A stretch of 64,000 bases of DNA from Streptomyces sp. 378 (GCF_030124145.1 NZ_JASKMS010000035.1:1-64000), one strand, 5' to 3'; counted from the stretch's first letter, positions 17,111 through 25,939 are shown. Translations and numbers: made by a program. The notes: a model not told the origin generated them from the sequence alone.

Positions 17111-18427
17111 CTACAGGTCGGCGGCGTCCACCACGTCGCGCAGGTCGACGAACTTGAAGCCGGTCGCAGTGCGCGAGCCGCCCTCTCCGTCAGGGACCTC
17201 AGGGGTCTCGTGACCGTCCTGGACGACCAGCAGACCGTTCGGGTAGCGGCTGCCGAGCGGTGCGTTCAGGACGGCGGCGCCATCGCACTCCTGGGACCCG
17301 TCGAGGGTCGCCGAGGCCGCGCCGACACGGAAGCCGCCCTCGTACTCGTTGTGCTCGCTCACCTCTCGGTCGTACAGGGCGAAGGTGTCGTCGCCCTGGC
17401 TGGAGGCGAAGAGATAGCCGTCGCCGTCCCGCTCCTGAAGCAGCGTCAGTCCCTCGACGTCCGCGGAGAGCCGCTCGCCTCCGAAGCCGGGGTCGGCGCC
17501 GGCCGTGCACTCCTCGGTCGCCTCGTCGTAGACGCCGGGGACGCCGTACTCGCGGACCTTGTCCACCAGGACCGGCTCGCGGGTGAGGTCGGCGCGCATC
17601 CGCCAGATGCCGATGTCCTCCTGGCCGGCGTAGAGCGTGCCGGTGGCGGGGTCCACCACCATGCCCTCCACCTGCGGGAGTTCACCGGGCTCCGTGCAGG
17701 GGGACCAGGTCGTGCCGTTCGGCAGGCGGAAGGACGCGGGCAGGTCGAGCGTGCGGACCTTCCGGTAGGTGACGGTCCCGCTCGCGGTCGGCGTCAGCTC
17801 GACCAGCGCGAGGCGGGTCCGCTCCCGCCGGCTGACCAGGGCGTAGGTGCGCCCGGTGGACTTGTCCTGCCAGGTGGCGAGGCCGTACGCGGTGCGCTGT
17901 TCGTTGATGTCGGCCTGGTCGGTGGAGAAGACCGGGGCGGCGGCCGGGTCGGTGATGTCGGTCAGCGGGCCGCCGGGCCTGGACGGGTCGATGCGGAAGA
18001 TCCGCAGGCGGTCGTTGCCGCGGTCGCTGACCACGGCCACGTCGGCCCGGCCGGTGGGGGTGCGCAGACCGGTGACGACGTCGACGTTGTTGTACCGGCC
18101 CGGTGCGTCATCCTCCGCGGGCGGACGGGGCGCGGGCAACGACTGCACCAGGCGGGCGCCCAGGTCGTACACCCGCAGTCCGCCCTCCTTGGCGGTCGCG
18201 AGGACGAGGCTGCGGCCGGGGTCGGCCGCGTTGCGCCAGATCGCCGGATCGTCGGCGTCGGAATTGCCGCCCGCCTCGTCGTCGTAGAGGGCGGGGGTCT
18301 CGCTGACGGGTGTCACCGTCGGCAGGCTCCCACCGTCGGCCCCGGCCGGGGCGGGGGCCGACAGGAAGAGCACGGCGGTGGACAGGACGAGGGCGGCGGT
18401 TCTGCGTCCGGTGCGGTGTGTTCTCAC
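17111..18427 (-). CDS. Secreted beta-propeller phytase (3-phytase)
   Basis: About 438 residues. It releases phosphate from phytate outside the cell. GTG at 18427 follows AAGGAAG and gives a clean signal peptide (VRTHRTGRRTAALVL, then SAPAPAGA). An ATG at 18457 in the same frame is the alternative. The mature protein has the beta-propeller phytase motifs DADDPAIW, YNNVDVV, AVVSDRGNDRLRIF, YGLATW, QVEGMVVDPATGTLY and ADVEGLTLL, many with Asp/Glu residues that bind calcium in this family. The gene stands alone between terminator-like repeats. Phosphate control would be expected; only a weak pho-box-like repeat is seen upstream. Confidence 0.9.
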   Translation of the reverse strand: MRTHRTGRRTAALVLSTAVLFLSAPAPAGADGGSLPTVTPVSETPALYDDEAGGNSDADDPAIWRNAADPGRSLVLATAKEGGLRVYDLGARLVQSLPAPRPPAEDDAPGRYNNVDVVTGLRTPTGRADVAVVSDRGNDRLRIFRIDPSRPGGPLTDITDPAAAPVFSTDQADINEQRTAYGLATWQDKSTGRTYALVSRRERTRLALVELTPTASGTVTYRKVRTLDLPASFRLPNGTTWSPCTEPGELPQVEGMVVDPATGTLYAGQEDIGIWRMRADLTREPVLVDKVREYGVPGVYDEATEECTAGADPGFGGERLSADVEGLTLLQERDGDGYLFASSQGDDTFALYDREVSEHNEYEGGFRVGAASATLDGSQECDGAAVLNAPLGSRYPNGLLVVQDGHETPEVPDGEGGSRTATGFKFVDLRDVVDAADL

Positions 18428-18723
18428 AGGCGCTTCCTTGATCGACGTCGTGGACATGCCGATGGTGCGGGGAGAACTTTGCGCGCAGGAGGCCGCTTTC
18501 TGTACGGGTGATCACGGAAGGGCCGACTGCACGCCAACTGCCGTTCAACGCACAACGGTAGGACACGGCGAGAAGCCGGTGCAGTGGACGCCGGTACGGG
18601 CGTCGGTACGGGCGTCGGGCCGCACGGAGAACCGCCCGAGAACCCACTGGAATACGGGCGTAGCATGACAAACACGGCTCGTCTCGGTTCCGTGCCTCAG
18701 CCGTTCCGGCGGAAGGAGCCCTC

Positions 18724-19806
18724 ATGTCCACGCCTGAATTTCGCGAGGCTCCCCCGGACCGTGCGAGGCAGGAGGCCTTCGCCGGTGAAGTCGTGGACGT
18801 CCTGAACAAGGGCGCGCTGGCCCTGCTGACCAGCGTGGGCCACCAGTGCGGCCTGTTCGACACCATGGCCTCGCTCCCACCGTCGACCAGCACGGAGATC
18901 GCCGAGGCGGCGGATCTGGACGAGCGGTATGTGCGCGAGTGGCTGGGCGGCATGGTCGTGGGCGGATTCGTGGAGTACGAACCGGGAAGCCGGCGCTACA
19001 CACTGCCACCCGAGCACGCCGCGTCGCTGACGACCGCGGCCGGCCCGGACTGCCTGGCCGGGATGATGCCCTACATCGCGCTCATGGGCGAGGTCGAGCA
19101 GCAGGTCGTGCGCAGTTTCCGCGAGGGCGGAGGCGTGCCCTACTCGGCCTATCCGCGCTTCCAGGCCCTTCAGGCCGAGGAAACAGCCCGGGTCTACGAC
19201 CAAGCGCTGGTCGACACGATCGTGCCACTGGTGCCCGGACTCACGGAGCGGCTGCGCGACGGCATCGACGTCCTCGACGTCGGCACGGGACAAGGACATG
19301 CTCCTCTCGTGCTGGCGCGGGCCTTCCCCGCCAGCCGCTTCCACGGCATCGACCAGTCCGAGGCCGGGATCGACGCCGCCCGCTCACAGGCGGCCCACTC
19401 CGGGCTGAGCAACCTCCACTACACCCTCGGCGACTCGACGGAGATCAGCGGCACCTACGACCTCGTTACCGCCTTCGACGTCATCCACGATCTGGCACGG
19501 CCGGCCGAGACGCTGGAGGCGATCAGGCGGGCTCTGGCCGAGGACGGCACGTTCCTCATGGGTGACATCGCCGCCTCCAGCAAGCTGGAGGACAACATCG
19601 GCCACCCCTTCGGACCCGCGCTCTTCGGCTTCTCCGTCTTCTACTGCATGACGACCTCACTCAGCACCGGCGGAGCGGGGCTGGGCACGGTCTGGGGGCA
19701 GGAGACGGCGGTGCGGATGCTCAGGGAAGCCGGCTTCGCGGACGTCGAGGTCACCTCCGTGGACGGCGACCCCGTCAACGCCTACTACATCGCCACCCTG
19801 CCCTGA
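18724..19806 (+). CDS. SAM-dependent methyltransferase with N-terminal winged helix
   Basis: 360 residues, ATG 18724, ribosome site GGAAGGAG. Residues 25-100 form a winged-helix dimerisation region (ALLTSVGHQCGLFDTMA, TEIAEAADLDERYVREWLGGM). The Rossmann domain has motif I LDVGTGQGHAPLVLARAF near residue 180, an acidic loop FHGIDQSEAGID and motif II-like LVTAFDVIHDL. The layout matches the mycobacterial Rv2258c-like methyltransferases of unknown substrate. It converges with the membrane-protein gene on the other strand, and their 3' ends overlap by 22 bases. Confidence 0.88.
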   Translation: MSTPEFREAPPDRARQEAFAGEVVDVLNKGALALLTSVGHQCGLFDTMASLPPSTSTEIAEAADLDERYVREWLGGMVVGGFVEYEPGSRRYTLPPEHAASLTTAAGPDCLAGMMPYIALMGEVEQQVVRSFREGGGVPYSAYPRFQALQAEETARVYDQALVDTIVPLVPGLTERLRDGIDVLDVGTGQGHAPLVLARAFPASRFHGIDQSEAGIDAARSQAAHSGLSNLHYTLGDSTEISGTYDLVTAFDVIHDLARPAETLEAIRRALAEDGTFLMGDIAASSKLEDNIGHPFGPALFGFSVFYCMTTSLSTGGAGLGTVWGQETAVRMLREAGFADVEVTSVDGDPVNAYYIATLP

Positions 19807-20297
19807 CGGCTGGGGAGTGCCGCATCCTCTTCAGCCGGCGACCTGTGACGGCCCGGCGGCAGCGGACGAAGGGGCACTGCTCGGGCGGCGTCGTCCACGA
19901 GTCTCCGTGCCCGCCCGCGGTCCGGCGGGGCGGATTCGTCGGGGAAGAGCCGGTGCAGGGGCCGTACGAGCAGGCGGGTCAGCCGCCACGCGACGAGCAC
20001 GGCCGCGACGGGCAGGACCATGCGCAGCAGCCCGGTGGCGGGAGACGGCGGCGCGAACACGGTCAGCAGGAGGCCGCCCCCGACGCTCAGGAACCAGGCC
20101 ACGGCCGTGAGCGTCGAGACGGCCACCGCCACGGGTACGCCGTCCATGCCCCAGGCACGGAGGTTCGCGTCCGCGTCGAAACTTCCGGCCGAGGTGAAGC
20201 CCGCGGCGACGAGGAACCAGAAGCACAGCACCACCACGAGGGCGGTGGTCAAAAGAATCGTGGGCGGGCCGGTGGCGACCGAAAGCAACATCCGCAT
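19785..20297 (-). CDS. Membrane protein resembling the N-terminus of YqiJ/NfeD-like proteins
   Basis: 170 residues from the ATG at 20297. Three or four hydrophobic segments are seen (TILLTTALVVVLCFWFLVAAG, VAVAVSTLTAVAWFLSVGGGL, LLRMVLPVAAVLVAWRL). The order, spacing and the Asp-rich loop SFDADANLRAWG resemble the membrane part of YqiJ-type partners of flotillins. The C-terminal OB-fold is absent: after RPLHRLFPDES the sequence turns Arg/Pro-rich, so the gene may be 3'-truncated or read through a frameshift. The function is inferred only by resemblance. Confidence 0.55.
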   Translation of the reverse strand: MRMLLSVATGPPTILLTTALVVVLCFWFLVAAGFTSAGSFDADANLRAWGMDGVPVAVAVSTLTAVAWFLSVGGGLLLTVFAPPSPATGLLRMVLPVAAVLVAWRLTRLLVRPLHRLFPDESAPPDRGRARRLVDDAARAVPLRPLPPGRHRSPAEEDAALPSRQGRVAM

Positions 20298-20365
20298 GCC
20301 GTACCCCCCATCCCGTCCGCACCGCCCGTCGACCGCGCTCGGCGCAGTGCCGCTCGCTGTGCTGT

Positions 20366-20399
20366 CCGGTGCCGGACACCTGCCGGTGTCCGGCACCGG
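20366..20399. repeat. Perfect 15-bp inverted repeat, 4-base loop
   Basis: CCGGTGCCGGACACC and GGTGTCCGGCACCGG flank TGCC. The element lies in the roughly 400-bp stretch between the YqiJ-like gene and the GNAT gene, which diverge from it. No coding frame crosses it convincingly. It could be an operator, an attenuator hairpin or a small mobile palindrome. The rest of 20298-20700 shows no gene. Confidence 0.7.
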
Positions 20400-20700
20400 G
20401 ATCCCCCGTAGTGCTCCCCGCGACCCATCCTGCATCGCGGACGGATGCCCGCGCATTGCTGCTTTCCGGCAAGGTTGGCTGCGGTCTGCCTGCCGGTCGG
20501 CAGCATGTCGAGAACTCACCTGCGGAATGGCGGAGTTGGAGATTCCTGAGGTGTGTCGATGCTGCAGAGCGCGGTGATCGGCGCACGACTGCTGGAGCGG
20601 TCCGCGGAGGATCTCTGACGTGCGGGTACCGCCGCGCGTCGACTTTCCGGCGCGGACCGGGGACCCAAGGCTTCTCTCGCGCATGCGTAACATGCTCCCT

Positions 20701-21183
20701 ATGAAGTCGCTCATTACGCCCGTGCGGGGTGGAACCGTCGTACGACGGGCTGTCGCCCGGGACGCCAAGCGGCTGACGCGCCTCGTGCGCGGCTCGCGTG
20801 CCTACGAGGGTCAGTACGCGGCCATGGTCGCGGACTACCGCGTCGGACCCGACTACATCGAAACGCATCAGGTCTTCGTGGCGGTCGAGGGCGATGAGGG
20901 CGCGGGCCGGGTGCTCGGTTTCTACTCGCTGGTCCTCACCCCGCCGGAACTGGACCTGCTCTTCGTCGAGGACGGGATGCAGGGCCGCGGCATCGGGCGA
21001 CTGCTCGTCGAGCACATGAAGTCCGAGGCGCGCACGGCGGGGCTGGACCGTGTCCGGGTGGTGTCCCACCCTCCGGCCGAGGGTTTCTACCGCAGCGTGG
21101 GCGCGCTGCATACCGGGACCGCCCCCGCGAACCCGCCCGCGGTGGCCTGGGACCGGCCCGAGCTGGAGTTCCCGATCCCGTGA
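20701..21183 (+). CDS. GNAT-family N-acetyltransferase
   Basis: About 160 residues from the ATG at 20701; in-frame upstream starts (20683 and earlier) cannot be excluded. The acetyl-CoA binding motif A is seen as LDLLFVEDGMQGRGIGRLLV with Q-G-R-G-I-G. FYRSVGALHTG near the C-terminus is the usual alpha4-beta6 element. It probably acetylates an amine of a small molecule; the substrate is unknown. It converges with the VOC gene 21 bases downstream. Confidence 0.85.
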   Translation: MKSLITPVRGGTVVRRAVARDAKRLTRLVRGSRAYEGQYAAMVADYRVGPDYIETHQVFVAVEGDEGAGRVLGFYSLVLTPPELDLLFVEDGMQGRGIGRLLVEHMKSEARTAGLDRVRVVSHPPAEGFYRSVGALHTGTAPANPPAVAWDRPELEFPIP

Positions 21184-21204
21184 CCGCCACGCGTCCCTCG
21201 CTGT

Positions 21205-21573
21205 CTACTTCGGTGGGGTGACGAGACAGAAGGGGTGACCGACGGGGTCGGCGTACACCCGGTATCCGACCGACTTGTCCGACCCGTCGAGCAGGGTCGC
21301 GCCCAGCGCGAGCACACGCGGCTCGGCCACGTCGAGATCCGCGACCATGACGTCGACATGCATCTGCTGAGGGTGGTCAGGGACGGACCACTGCGGCGGC
21401 CGGAAGTCGTGGACCCGTTGGAATGCCACGAGAGGGGCACCGGACTCATTGCCGAGCACGACGAACTCCCTGCTGTCCTCCAGCCGCGAGAGTGACAGCA
21501 GTTCCCCGTAGAACTCGGCGAGCTCGGAAGGCTCAGGGCAGTCGATGACGATGGCGTACAGCTGTCCGATCAT
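21205..21573 (-). CDS. VOC-superfamily (glyoxalase/bleomycin-resistance-like) protein
   Basis: 122 residues from the ATG at 21573; a GTG at 21594 is an alternative. The chain shows the paired beta-alpha-beta-beta-beta units of the family: IGQLYAIVIDCPEPSELAEFY, FVVLGNESGAPLVAF, QQMHVDVMVADLDVAEPRV and YRVYADPVGHPFCLV. The His in MHVDV and DPVGHPF match the positions of metal-ligand or conserved residues in many VOC proteins. It could be an isomerase, dioxygenase or binding protein; the substrate is unknown. Confidence 0.85.
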   Translation of the reverse strand: MIGQLYAIVIDCPEPSELAEFYGELLSLSRLEDSREFVVLGNESGAPLVAFQRVHDFRPPQWSVPDHPQQMHVDVMVADLDVAEPRVLALGATLLDGSDKSVGYRVYADPVGHPFCLVTPPK

Positions 21574-21676
21574 CCCGCCGACTATGGTGCTCACGTCCGA
21601 GAAGCACCACGTGTTTTACGCTTCGTCCCGTGAGGACGGACCGCTCCGGACTCAGTGATGCTCCGGCTCTGGCGAG

Positions 21677-21820
21677 GTCAGTTCTGCGCGGTGGGCGGAC
21701 GACGATCTCGTTGACGTCCACGTCCACCGGTTGCTCGACGGCGAAAGCGATGGCCTGAGCGATCGCTTCGGAAGGAATCGCCATCTGGTCTCGCATCTCC
21801 GTGAAATCGTTCCACGCCGG
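21677..21820 (-). pseudogene. 3' fragment of a short-chain dehydrogenase
   Basis: On the minus strand about 45 residues read RPAWNDFTEMRDQ, then AIPSEAIAQAIAFAVEQ and DVDVNEIVVRP. This is the characteristic C-terminus of SDR oxidoreductases of the clavaldehyde-dehydrogenase type. The upstream catalytic part (TGxxxGIG, YxxxK) is missing, and there is no start codon suited to the fragment. It is a remnant left by a deletion. Confidence 0.65.
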
Positions 21821-22012
21821 CCGGGACTCCGCGGCGGGACCGCAGTGAACGGAAGGGGAACCTCGGAGAAGTCCGGCCGCCCACCGAGGCGCCCGCCGCC
21901 TTCGCGCCCGGGCGGCGCAGCCCCGGAGAATCGAGCATCCGGGTCACGGAGGACTGACCCGCAGCGTCAAGTGCGCTCGGGCCTCCTCGCCGGTGGGCAG
22001 GCCCGTAGCGGC

Positions 22013-22504
22013 TCAGCGAAGCAGCGCTCCGCGTACGGAGATTCCGCGCCGCGTGCGCAGCCACCGCAGCTCCCACATCGCTACGCCGGTGACGGACAGG
22101 GGAGCGCCCAGGACGAACGCCACCCGCACCCCGAACGGCACGGTGCCGTAGGTCACCGCCAGCACGATGAGGGTGGTGCGGATCTGGGCGAAGCGGTCGT
22201 CCACCACGGCGTCGGCGTCCGAGGCCGATCCGTAGGACAGCAGCATCCAGGAGATGGCGACCAGGCCGAGGATCGTCCGCAGGACCTGCACCCTCTTGAC
22301 GGCCGGATCGTGGACACGATCCGGCCGGGACGGCGTGAACACCGCGCGTCCCACCGCTATCGGATTGAAGAGACGTCCGAAGCTCAGTCGGCGCGCCCGA
22401 TCCGGCGGCCGCGGGCCCGGCGGGGACGCGGGCGGCCAAGCCGGTTCGGGCGGCCGTCCCGCTCCGTACGGGTCCCCTGGCGCCCCGCTACCGCCCCCGC
22501 TCAC
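22013..22504 (-). CDS. Hypothetical membrane protein with Pro-rich N-terminus
   Basis: 163 residues, GTG start at 22504 with GGAAGGG eight bases upstream. A cytoplasmic Gly/Pro-rich segment of about 35 residues precedes LFNPIAVGRAVFTP. Three hydrophobic segments follow (VLRTILGLVAISWMLLSYG, TTLIVLAVTYGTVPFGVRVAFVLG, LSVTGVAMWELRW). I do not recognise the family. It lies downstream of the lipid-kinase gene's 3' end on the same strand with a 180-bp gap, so co-transcription is uncertain. Confidence 0.65.
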   Translation of the reverse strand: MSGGGSGAPGDPYGAGRPPEPAWPPASPPGPRPPDRARRLSFGRLFNPIAVGRAVFTPSRPDRVHDPAVKRVQVLRTILGLVAISWMLLSYGSASDADAVVDDRFAQIRTTLIVLAVTYGTVPFGVRVAFVLGAPLSVTGVAMWELRWLRTRRGISVRGALLR

Positions 22505-22685
22505 CTCCGAGTCCCTTCCGTCGCCGTCCTCAGAGGTCCCGAGGAGAATACGCAGATATCAGGGTGCCGAAACGCTGGTCTGCAGAAGGCCGAGGGCCGC
22601 CGCCAGGCAACCGCTGGGGCAAGGACACGACGAGACGAGGGGCGAGCGCCGCGATCGGACTCGACGCGCCATGCGCGGCCCCGCC

Positions 22686-23567
22686 TCAGCACAGCACGCG
22701 CAGTGCGCCGGGCAGCACTGTGGCCGTGACGGGGAGGACGGCCTCGATCTCGCCGTCCGCGCCGTAGGGGAGCTCCCTGTCGGCCTCGATGCGTATCTCG
22801 CGGCCGCGTACGACCCGCACTTGGGGGCGGTGGACGTGGGCGCCGGTGTCGAGTTCCTTCATCAGCGCGAAGAACAGCCGGCGCGGCGCGTCACGGATCA
22901 TGACGACGTCCAGCAAGCCGTCGTCCAGTCGGGCCTCGGGAGCGATACGGCGCGCGGAGCCGTAGTAGCTGGAGTTCGCCGCCACGACGGTGTAGCCGGT
23001 GCAGGCGTGTTCCGTGCCGTCGACGGTGATCCGGTAGCGGGCGGGGCGCCAGGTGCTGATCGCGCGCAGGGCACCGGCGTAGTAGGAGGCCGAACCGCGC
23101 AGCATCCGGGATCGGTTGGCGTGCAGGTTGGCCAGCGCGTCCACGCCCGCGTAGACGCTGCCGAGCACGACGGTACTGGCATGGACGGACGAGGTGACCT
23201 GGATGGTGTCCACGGCACGCGGTGTGCCGTGGAGCAGCACCCGGGCCACACCGTCGGGATCGCCGGGCAGGCCCAGGGCCCGGGCGAAGTCGTTGCCGCG
23301 CCCGGCCGGGACCATGCCGAACAGTGCTCCGGTGCCGCTGAGGGCTCCGCCGATGCTTCCGGTGATCCCGTCGCCGCCGACGGCGAGCACCACCCGGCCG
23401 CGTTCCCCGGCAGTGCGGGCGAGTTCGCGGGCGTGGGCGAGGCTGCGGCTGTACTCGGTCTCCAGCCCGGCGCCCGCCTCCCGCAGCAGTCGGGCCACCT
23501 TCAGCAGCGCCGCAGCGCTGGTGGCTCCGCCCGCGGTGGGGTTGACGACGGCGGTGAACTGTCGCAT
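22686..23567 (-). CDS. Diacylglycerol/lipid kinase family protein (YegS/DgkB type)
   Basis: 293 residues from the ATG at 23567 with GGAGG upstream. The nucleotide-binding lobe has FTAVVNPTAGG, the VGGDGI motif (related to the GGDGT of the family), and GMVPAGRGNDFARALG. The second lobe ends with DGLLDVVMIRD and ADRELPYGADGE. The protein would phosphorylate a lipid such as diacylglycerol. It is downstream of a flavoprotein resembling alkyl-DHAP synthase, and a glycerol-3-phosphate dehydrogenase lies on the other side of the divergent promoter, so a glycerolipid role is supported by context. Confidence 0.92.
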   Translation of the reverse strand: MRQFTAVVNPTAGGATSAAALLKVARLLREAGAGLETEYSRSLAHARELARTAGERGRVVLAVGGDGITGSIGGALSGTGALFGMVPAGRGNDFARALGLPGDPDGVARVLLHGTPRAVDTIQVTSSVHASTVVLGSVYAGVDALANLHANRSRMLRGSASYYAGALRAISTWRPARYRITVDGTEHACTGYTVVAANSSYYGSARRIAPEARLDDGLLDVVMIRDAPRRLFFALMKELDTGAHVHRPQVRVVRGREIRIEADRELPYGADGEIEAVLPVTATVLPGALRVLC

Positions 23568-23656
23568 CGATGTGCCTCCGGGCTGACGGTGGTGCCGGTC
23601 TGTCGTCTCATGAGGTGGCGCGCGCCCAAGCGGGGGGCGCGGCAGGGGGGCTGCGG

Positions 23657-25255
23657 TCAGTCGGTCGGCAGCAGGACGCCGGGGTTCAGCAGGCCGTCCG
23701 GGTCCAGGCGTCGTTTGACGGCCGTCAGCGCCGCGACACCGAGGTCGGTGGCCTCTCGCACGTACCAGTCGCGGTGATCGGTGCCGACGGCGTGGTGGTG
23801 GGTGATCGTGCCGCCTGCCGCGAGGATCGCCTCGTTCGCAGCGTGCTTGGCGCGCGTCCAGTGCGCCACCGGGTCCTCGCCCTGCGCCGAGACGACGGTG
23901 AAGTACAGCGAGGCACCGTTCTCGTAGACGTGCGAGATGTGGCACATGACCAGGGGCGGGGTGCCGTTCTCGGTGAGCGTGGCGGTCAGTGCGTCGCGGA
24001 CGGCCGCGTACAGGCCGGGCAGCCGCGACCAGTAGGCGGCGGTCTCCAGAGTCTCGGCGAACGCGCCCGCCTCGAGGAGCGAGTCCCGCAGGTACGGTGC
24101 CGCATAGCGGCCGTGCGCCCAGCGCCGGCCCGGTTCGCCGCCCGCGAACTCGCCCTCGCAGTCGGTGAGTACGGCAGCGGCGGCTGCCCGGCGCCGAGCG
24201 GCGTCCTCCTCGGTTCCCTCGAAGCCGACCACGGCGAGGCATCCCGCGCTCCGCTGCTCGACGCCGGAGCCGATGACGTCGGGCTGGGCCAGGCCGATCA
24301 GCGTCTCGGTCTCGTCGGACAGCCTGAGGACGGTGGGACGCGGGCCGTCCTGGGCGAGCCGACGCAGAGCGGCGGCGCCCGCGTCGAAGGAGGCGAAGCG
24401 CCACCCTTCGTAGCGGCGGGTTCGCGGGACGGGCCGGACGCGGACGGTGACGGAGGTGATGACGCCGAAGGCGCCCTCCGAGCCGAGCAGCAGCTGTCGC
24501 AGGTCGGGGCCGGCGGCCGAGCGGGGGGCACGGCCCGTGTCGAGGGTGCCTTCGGGTGTGGCGAGGGTGAGCCCGAGGACCATTTCGTCGAAGCGGCCGT
24601 AACCGGCCGAGGCCTGGCCGCTGGAGCGGGTCGCGGCGAAGCCGCCGATGGTGGCCCACTCGTAGGACTGGGGGAAGTGGCCGAGGGTGAAACCGTGTTC
24701 GGTCAGGAGCGCCTCGGCCTCGGGTGCGCGCAGACCGGCCTGCAGGGTGGCGGTCCGGGAGACGGAGTCGAGGTCGAGCAGGCGGTTCAGGTGCCGCAGG
24801 TCCAGGGCGACCAGGGGCCTCCGACCGGTGGGTGCGAGTCCTCCGACTACGGACGTTCCGCCGCCGAACGGGACGAGGGCGAGGCCGTGTTCGGCACAGA
24901 CGCGGAGCACGGCGAGCACCTCGTCGTGGCTCTGCGGAAGGACGACCGCCGCGGGCGCGTCGCCGGTGTCGCCGGCGCGGATGCGCAGCAGGTCCGGGGT
25001 GGACTTGCCGCGGGTGTGCCGGACGCGGCTCTCGGTGTCGGTGCGCACGCCTTCCACCCGATCGCCGAGTACGGCTCGCAGCGCGTGGAGGGCGGCGCCC
25101 TCCAGGGCGGGCGCGGAGATCTTGATGTCCTCCAGCCGCGCCGATGCCGTGGGCCGCGGCTTGACGCCGAGCCAGTCGCGCAGCAGCCCTGTCACGGTGT
25201 CGGGCAACGGCGTCGCCCTGGCCGGGTCACCCCAGCCGTTCCACAGCATGTCCAT
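23657..25255 (-). CDS. FAD-linked oxidase resembling alkyl-dihydroxyacetonephosphate synthase
   Basis: 532 residues. The FAD-binding PCMH fold shows VLPQSHDEVLAVLRVCAEHG, LVPFGGGTSVVGGL, and GSEGAFGVITSVTVRV. The C-terminal oxidase domain ends GTITHHHAVGTDHRDWY, with the His triplet that is important in alkyl-DHAP synthases, and PDGLLNPGVLLP. Related enzymes exchange the acyl chain of acyl-DHAP for a fatty alcohol (ether lipid) or oxidise 2-hydroxy acids. The N-terminal region KPRPTASARLEDIKI also matches the synthase group. Which reaction it performs here is inferred, not shown. Confidence 0.85.
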   Translation of the reverse strand: MDMLWNGWGDPARATPLPDTVTGLLRDWLGVKPRPTASARLEDIKISAPALEGAALHALRAVLGDRVEGVRTDTESRVRHTRGKSTPDLLRIRAGDTGDAPAAVVLPQSHDEVLAVLRVCAEHGLALVPFGGGTSVVGGLAPTGRRPLVALDLRHLNRLLDLDSVSRTATLQAGLRAPEAEALLTEHGFTLGHFPQSYEWATIGGFAATRSSGQASAGYGRFDEMVLGLTLATPEGTLDTGRAPRSAAGPDLRQLLLGSEGAFGVITSVTVRVRPVPRTRRYEGWRFASFDAGAAALRRLAQDGPRPTVLRLSDETETLIGLAQPDVIGSGVEQRSAGCLAVVGFEGTEEDAARRRAAAAAVLTDCEGEFAGGEPGRRWAHGRYAAPYLRDSLLEAGAFAETLETAAYWSRLPGLYAAVRDALTATLTENGTPPLVMCHISHVYENGASLYFTVVSAQGEDPVAHWTRAKHAANEAILAAGGTITHHHAVGTDHRDWYVREATDLGVAALTAVKRRLDPDGLLNPGVLLPTD

Positions 25256-25306
25256 GCCTGTCGTCCTCGCCGGTCGTCGGGGGTTGCCGCTGGAGCGGCT
25301 CTAGCC

Positions 25307-25321
25307 GTTACACTGTTACAC
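25307..25321. promoter_or_regulatory. Direct repeat GTTACAC-T-GTTACAC, candidate TetR operator
   Basis: Two GTTACAC units lie immediately before the ATG of the TetR gene, in the 66-base divergent gap to the FAD-oxidase gene. The position fits autoregulation and control of both directions. TetR operators are usually inverted rather than direct repeats, so this is tentative. Confidence 0.35.
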
Positions 25322-25939
25322 ATGACGCCTAATCGTCACAACAGCTCGGCCCAGCAGAAGTCCTCCGACAGCGACGTGGTGCTCGACGCCGTCCGCGACT
25401 GCGTCCTCGCGGTCGGGGTGCGCCGGACGACCATGACCGACGTGGCCCGCCGCGCGGGTGTCTCCCGTATGACGCTCTACCGGCGCTGGCCCGACGTCCG
25501 CTCTCTCGTCGGTGATCTGATGACCCGTGAGTGGATCGCCGCCGCGACCGGAGCCATGCCCGAGGGCCGGCCCGAGGTGGGCACGCGTCCGCCGCTCATC
25601 GACGGCCTGGTCGCGGGAGTGAACGCGTTCCGCGCCCACCCGCTCTTCCAGAAGATCGTCGACGTGGACCCCGAACTCCTCCTGCCCTACGTACTGGACC
25701 GGCGCGGCGCCAGCCAGGAAGCCCTGCTGGAACTGCTCGCGGCGGCCCTGCGCGAGGGTCACGCGGACGGCTCGGTGAGGGAATCCCACGCCGAACGCCA
25801 GGCCCGGACCGTGCTGCTGATCCTCCAGTCCTTCGCCCTGTCCCTGCGCACCATGACCGACGAGGACGACGAAGAGCTCACCACCGAGGCGTTCCTCGCC
25901 GAACTGCGCACCGTCCTGGAGAGGACCCTCACCCCATGA
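25322..25939 (+). CDS. TetR-family transcriptional regulator
   Basis: 205 residues. The N-terminal HTH reads RDCVLAVGVRRTTMTDVARRAGVSRMTLYRRWPD, a canonical TetR motif. The all-helical C-terminal domain (about 150 residues) is the ligand-binding and dimerisation part. The ATG at 25322 has almost no room for a ribosome site after the GTTACAC repeats, so translation may be leaderless or weak. Its stop overlaps the glpD start (ATGA), so both are co-translated. It probably controls glpD and the divergent oxidase/lipid-kinase genes. Confidence 0.93.
   Translation: MTPNRHNSSAQQKSSDSDVVLDAVRDCVLAVGVRRTTMTDVARRAGVSRMTLYRRWPDVRSLVGDLMTREWIAAATGAMPEGRPEVGTRPPLIDGLVAGVNAFRAHPLFQKIVDVDPELLLPYVLDRRGASQEALLELLAAALREGHADGSVRESHAERQARTVLLILQSFALSLRTMTDEDDEELTTEAFLAELRTVLERTLTP

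Noticed and set aside
23568..24659. Long N-terminal extension of the lipid kinase
   Set aside because: The in-frame extension is antisense-like shadow coding of the FAD oxidase gene on the same strand in a different frame. The GGAGG site and MRQFTAVVNPTAGG define the start at 23567.
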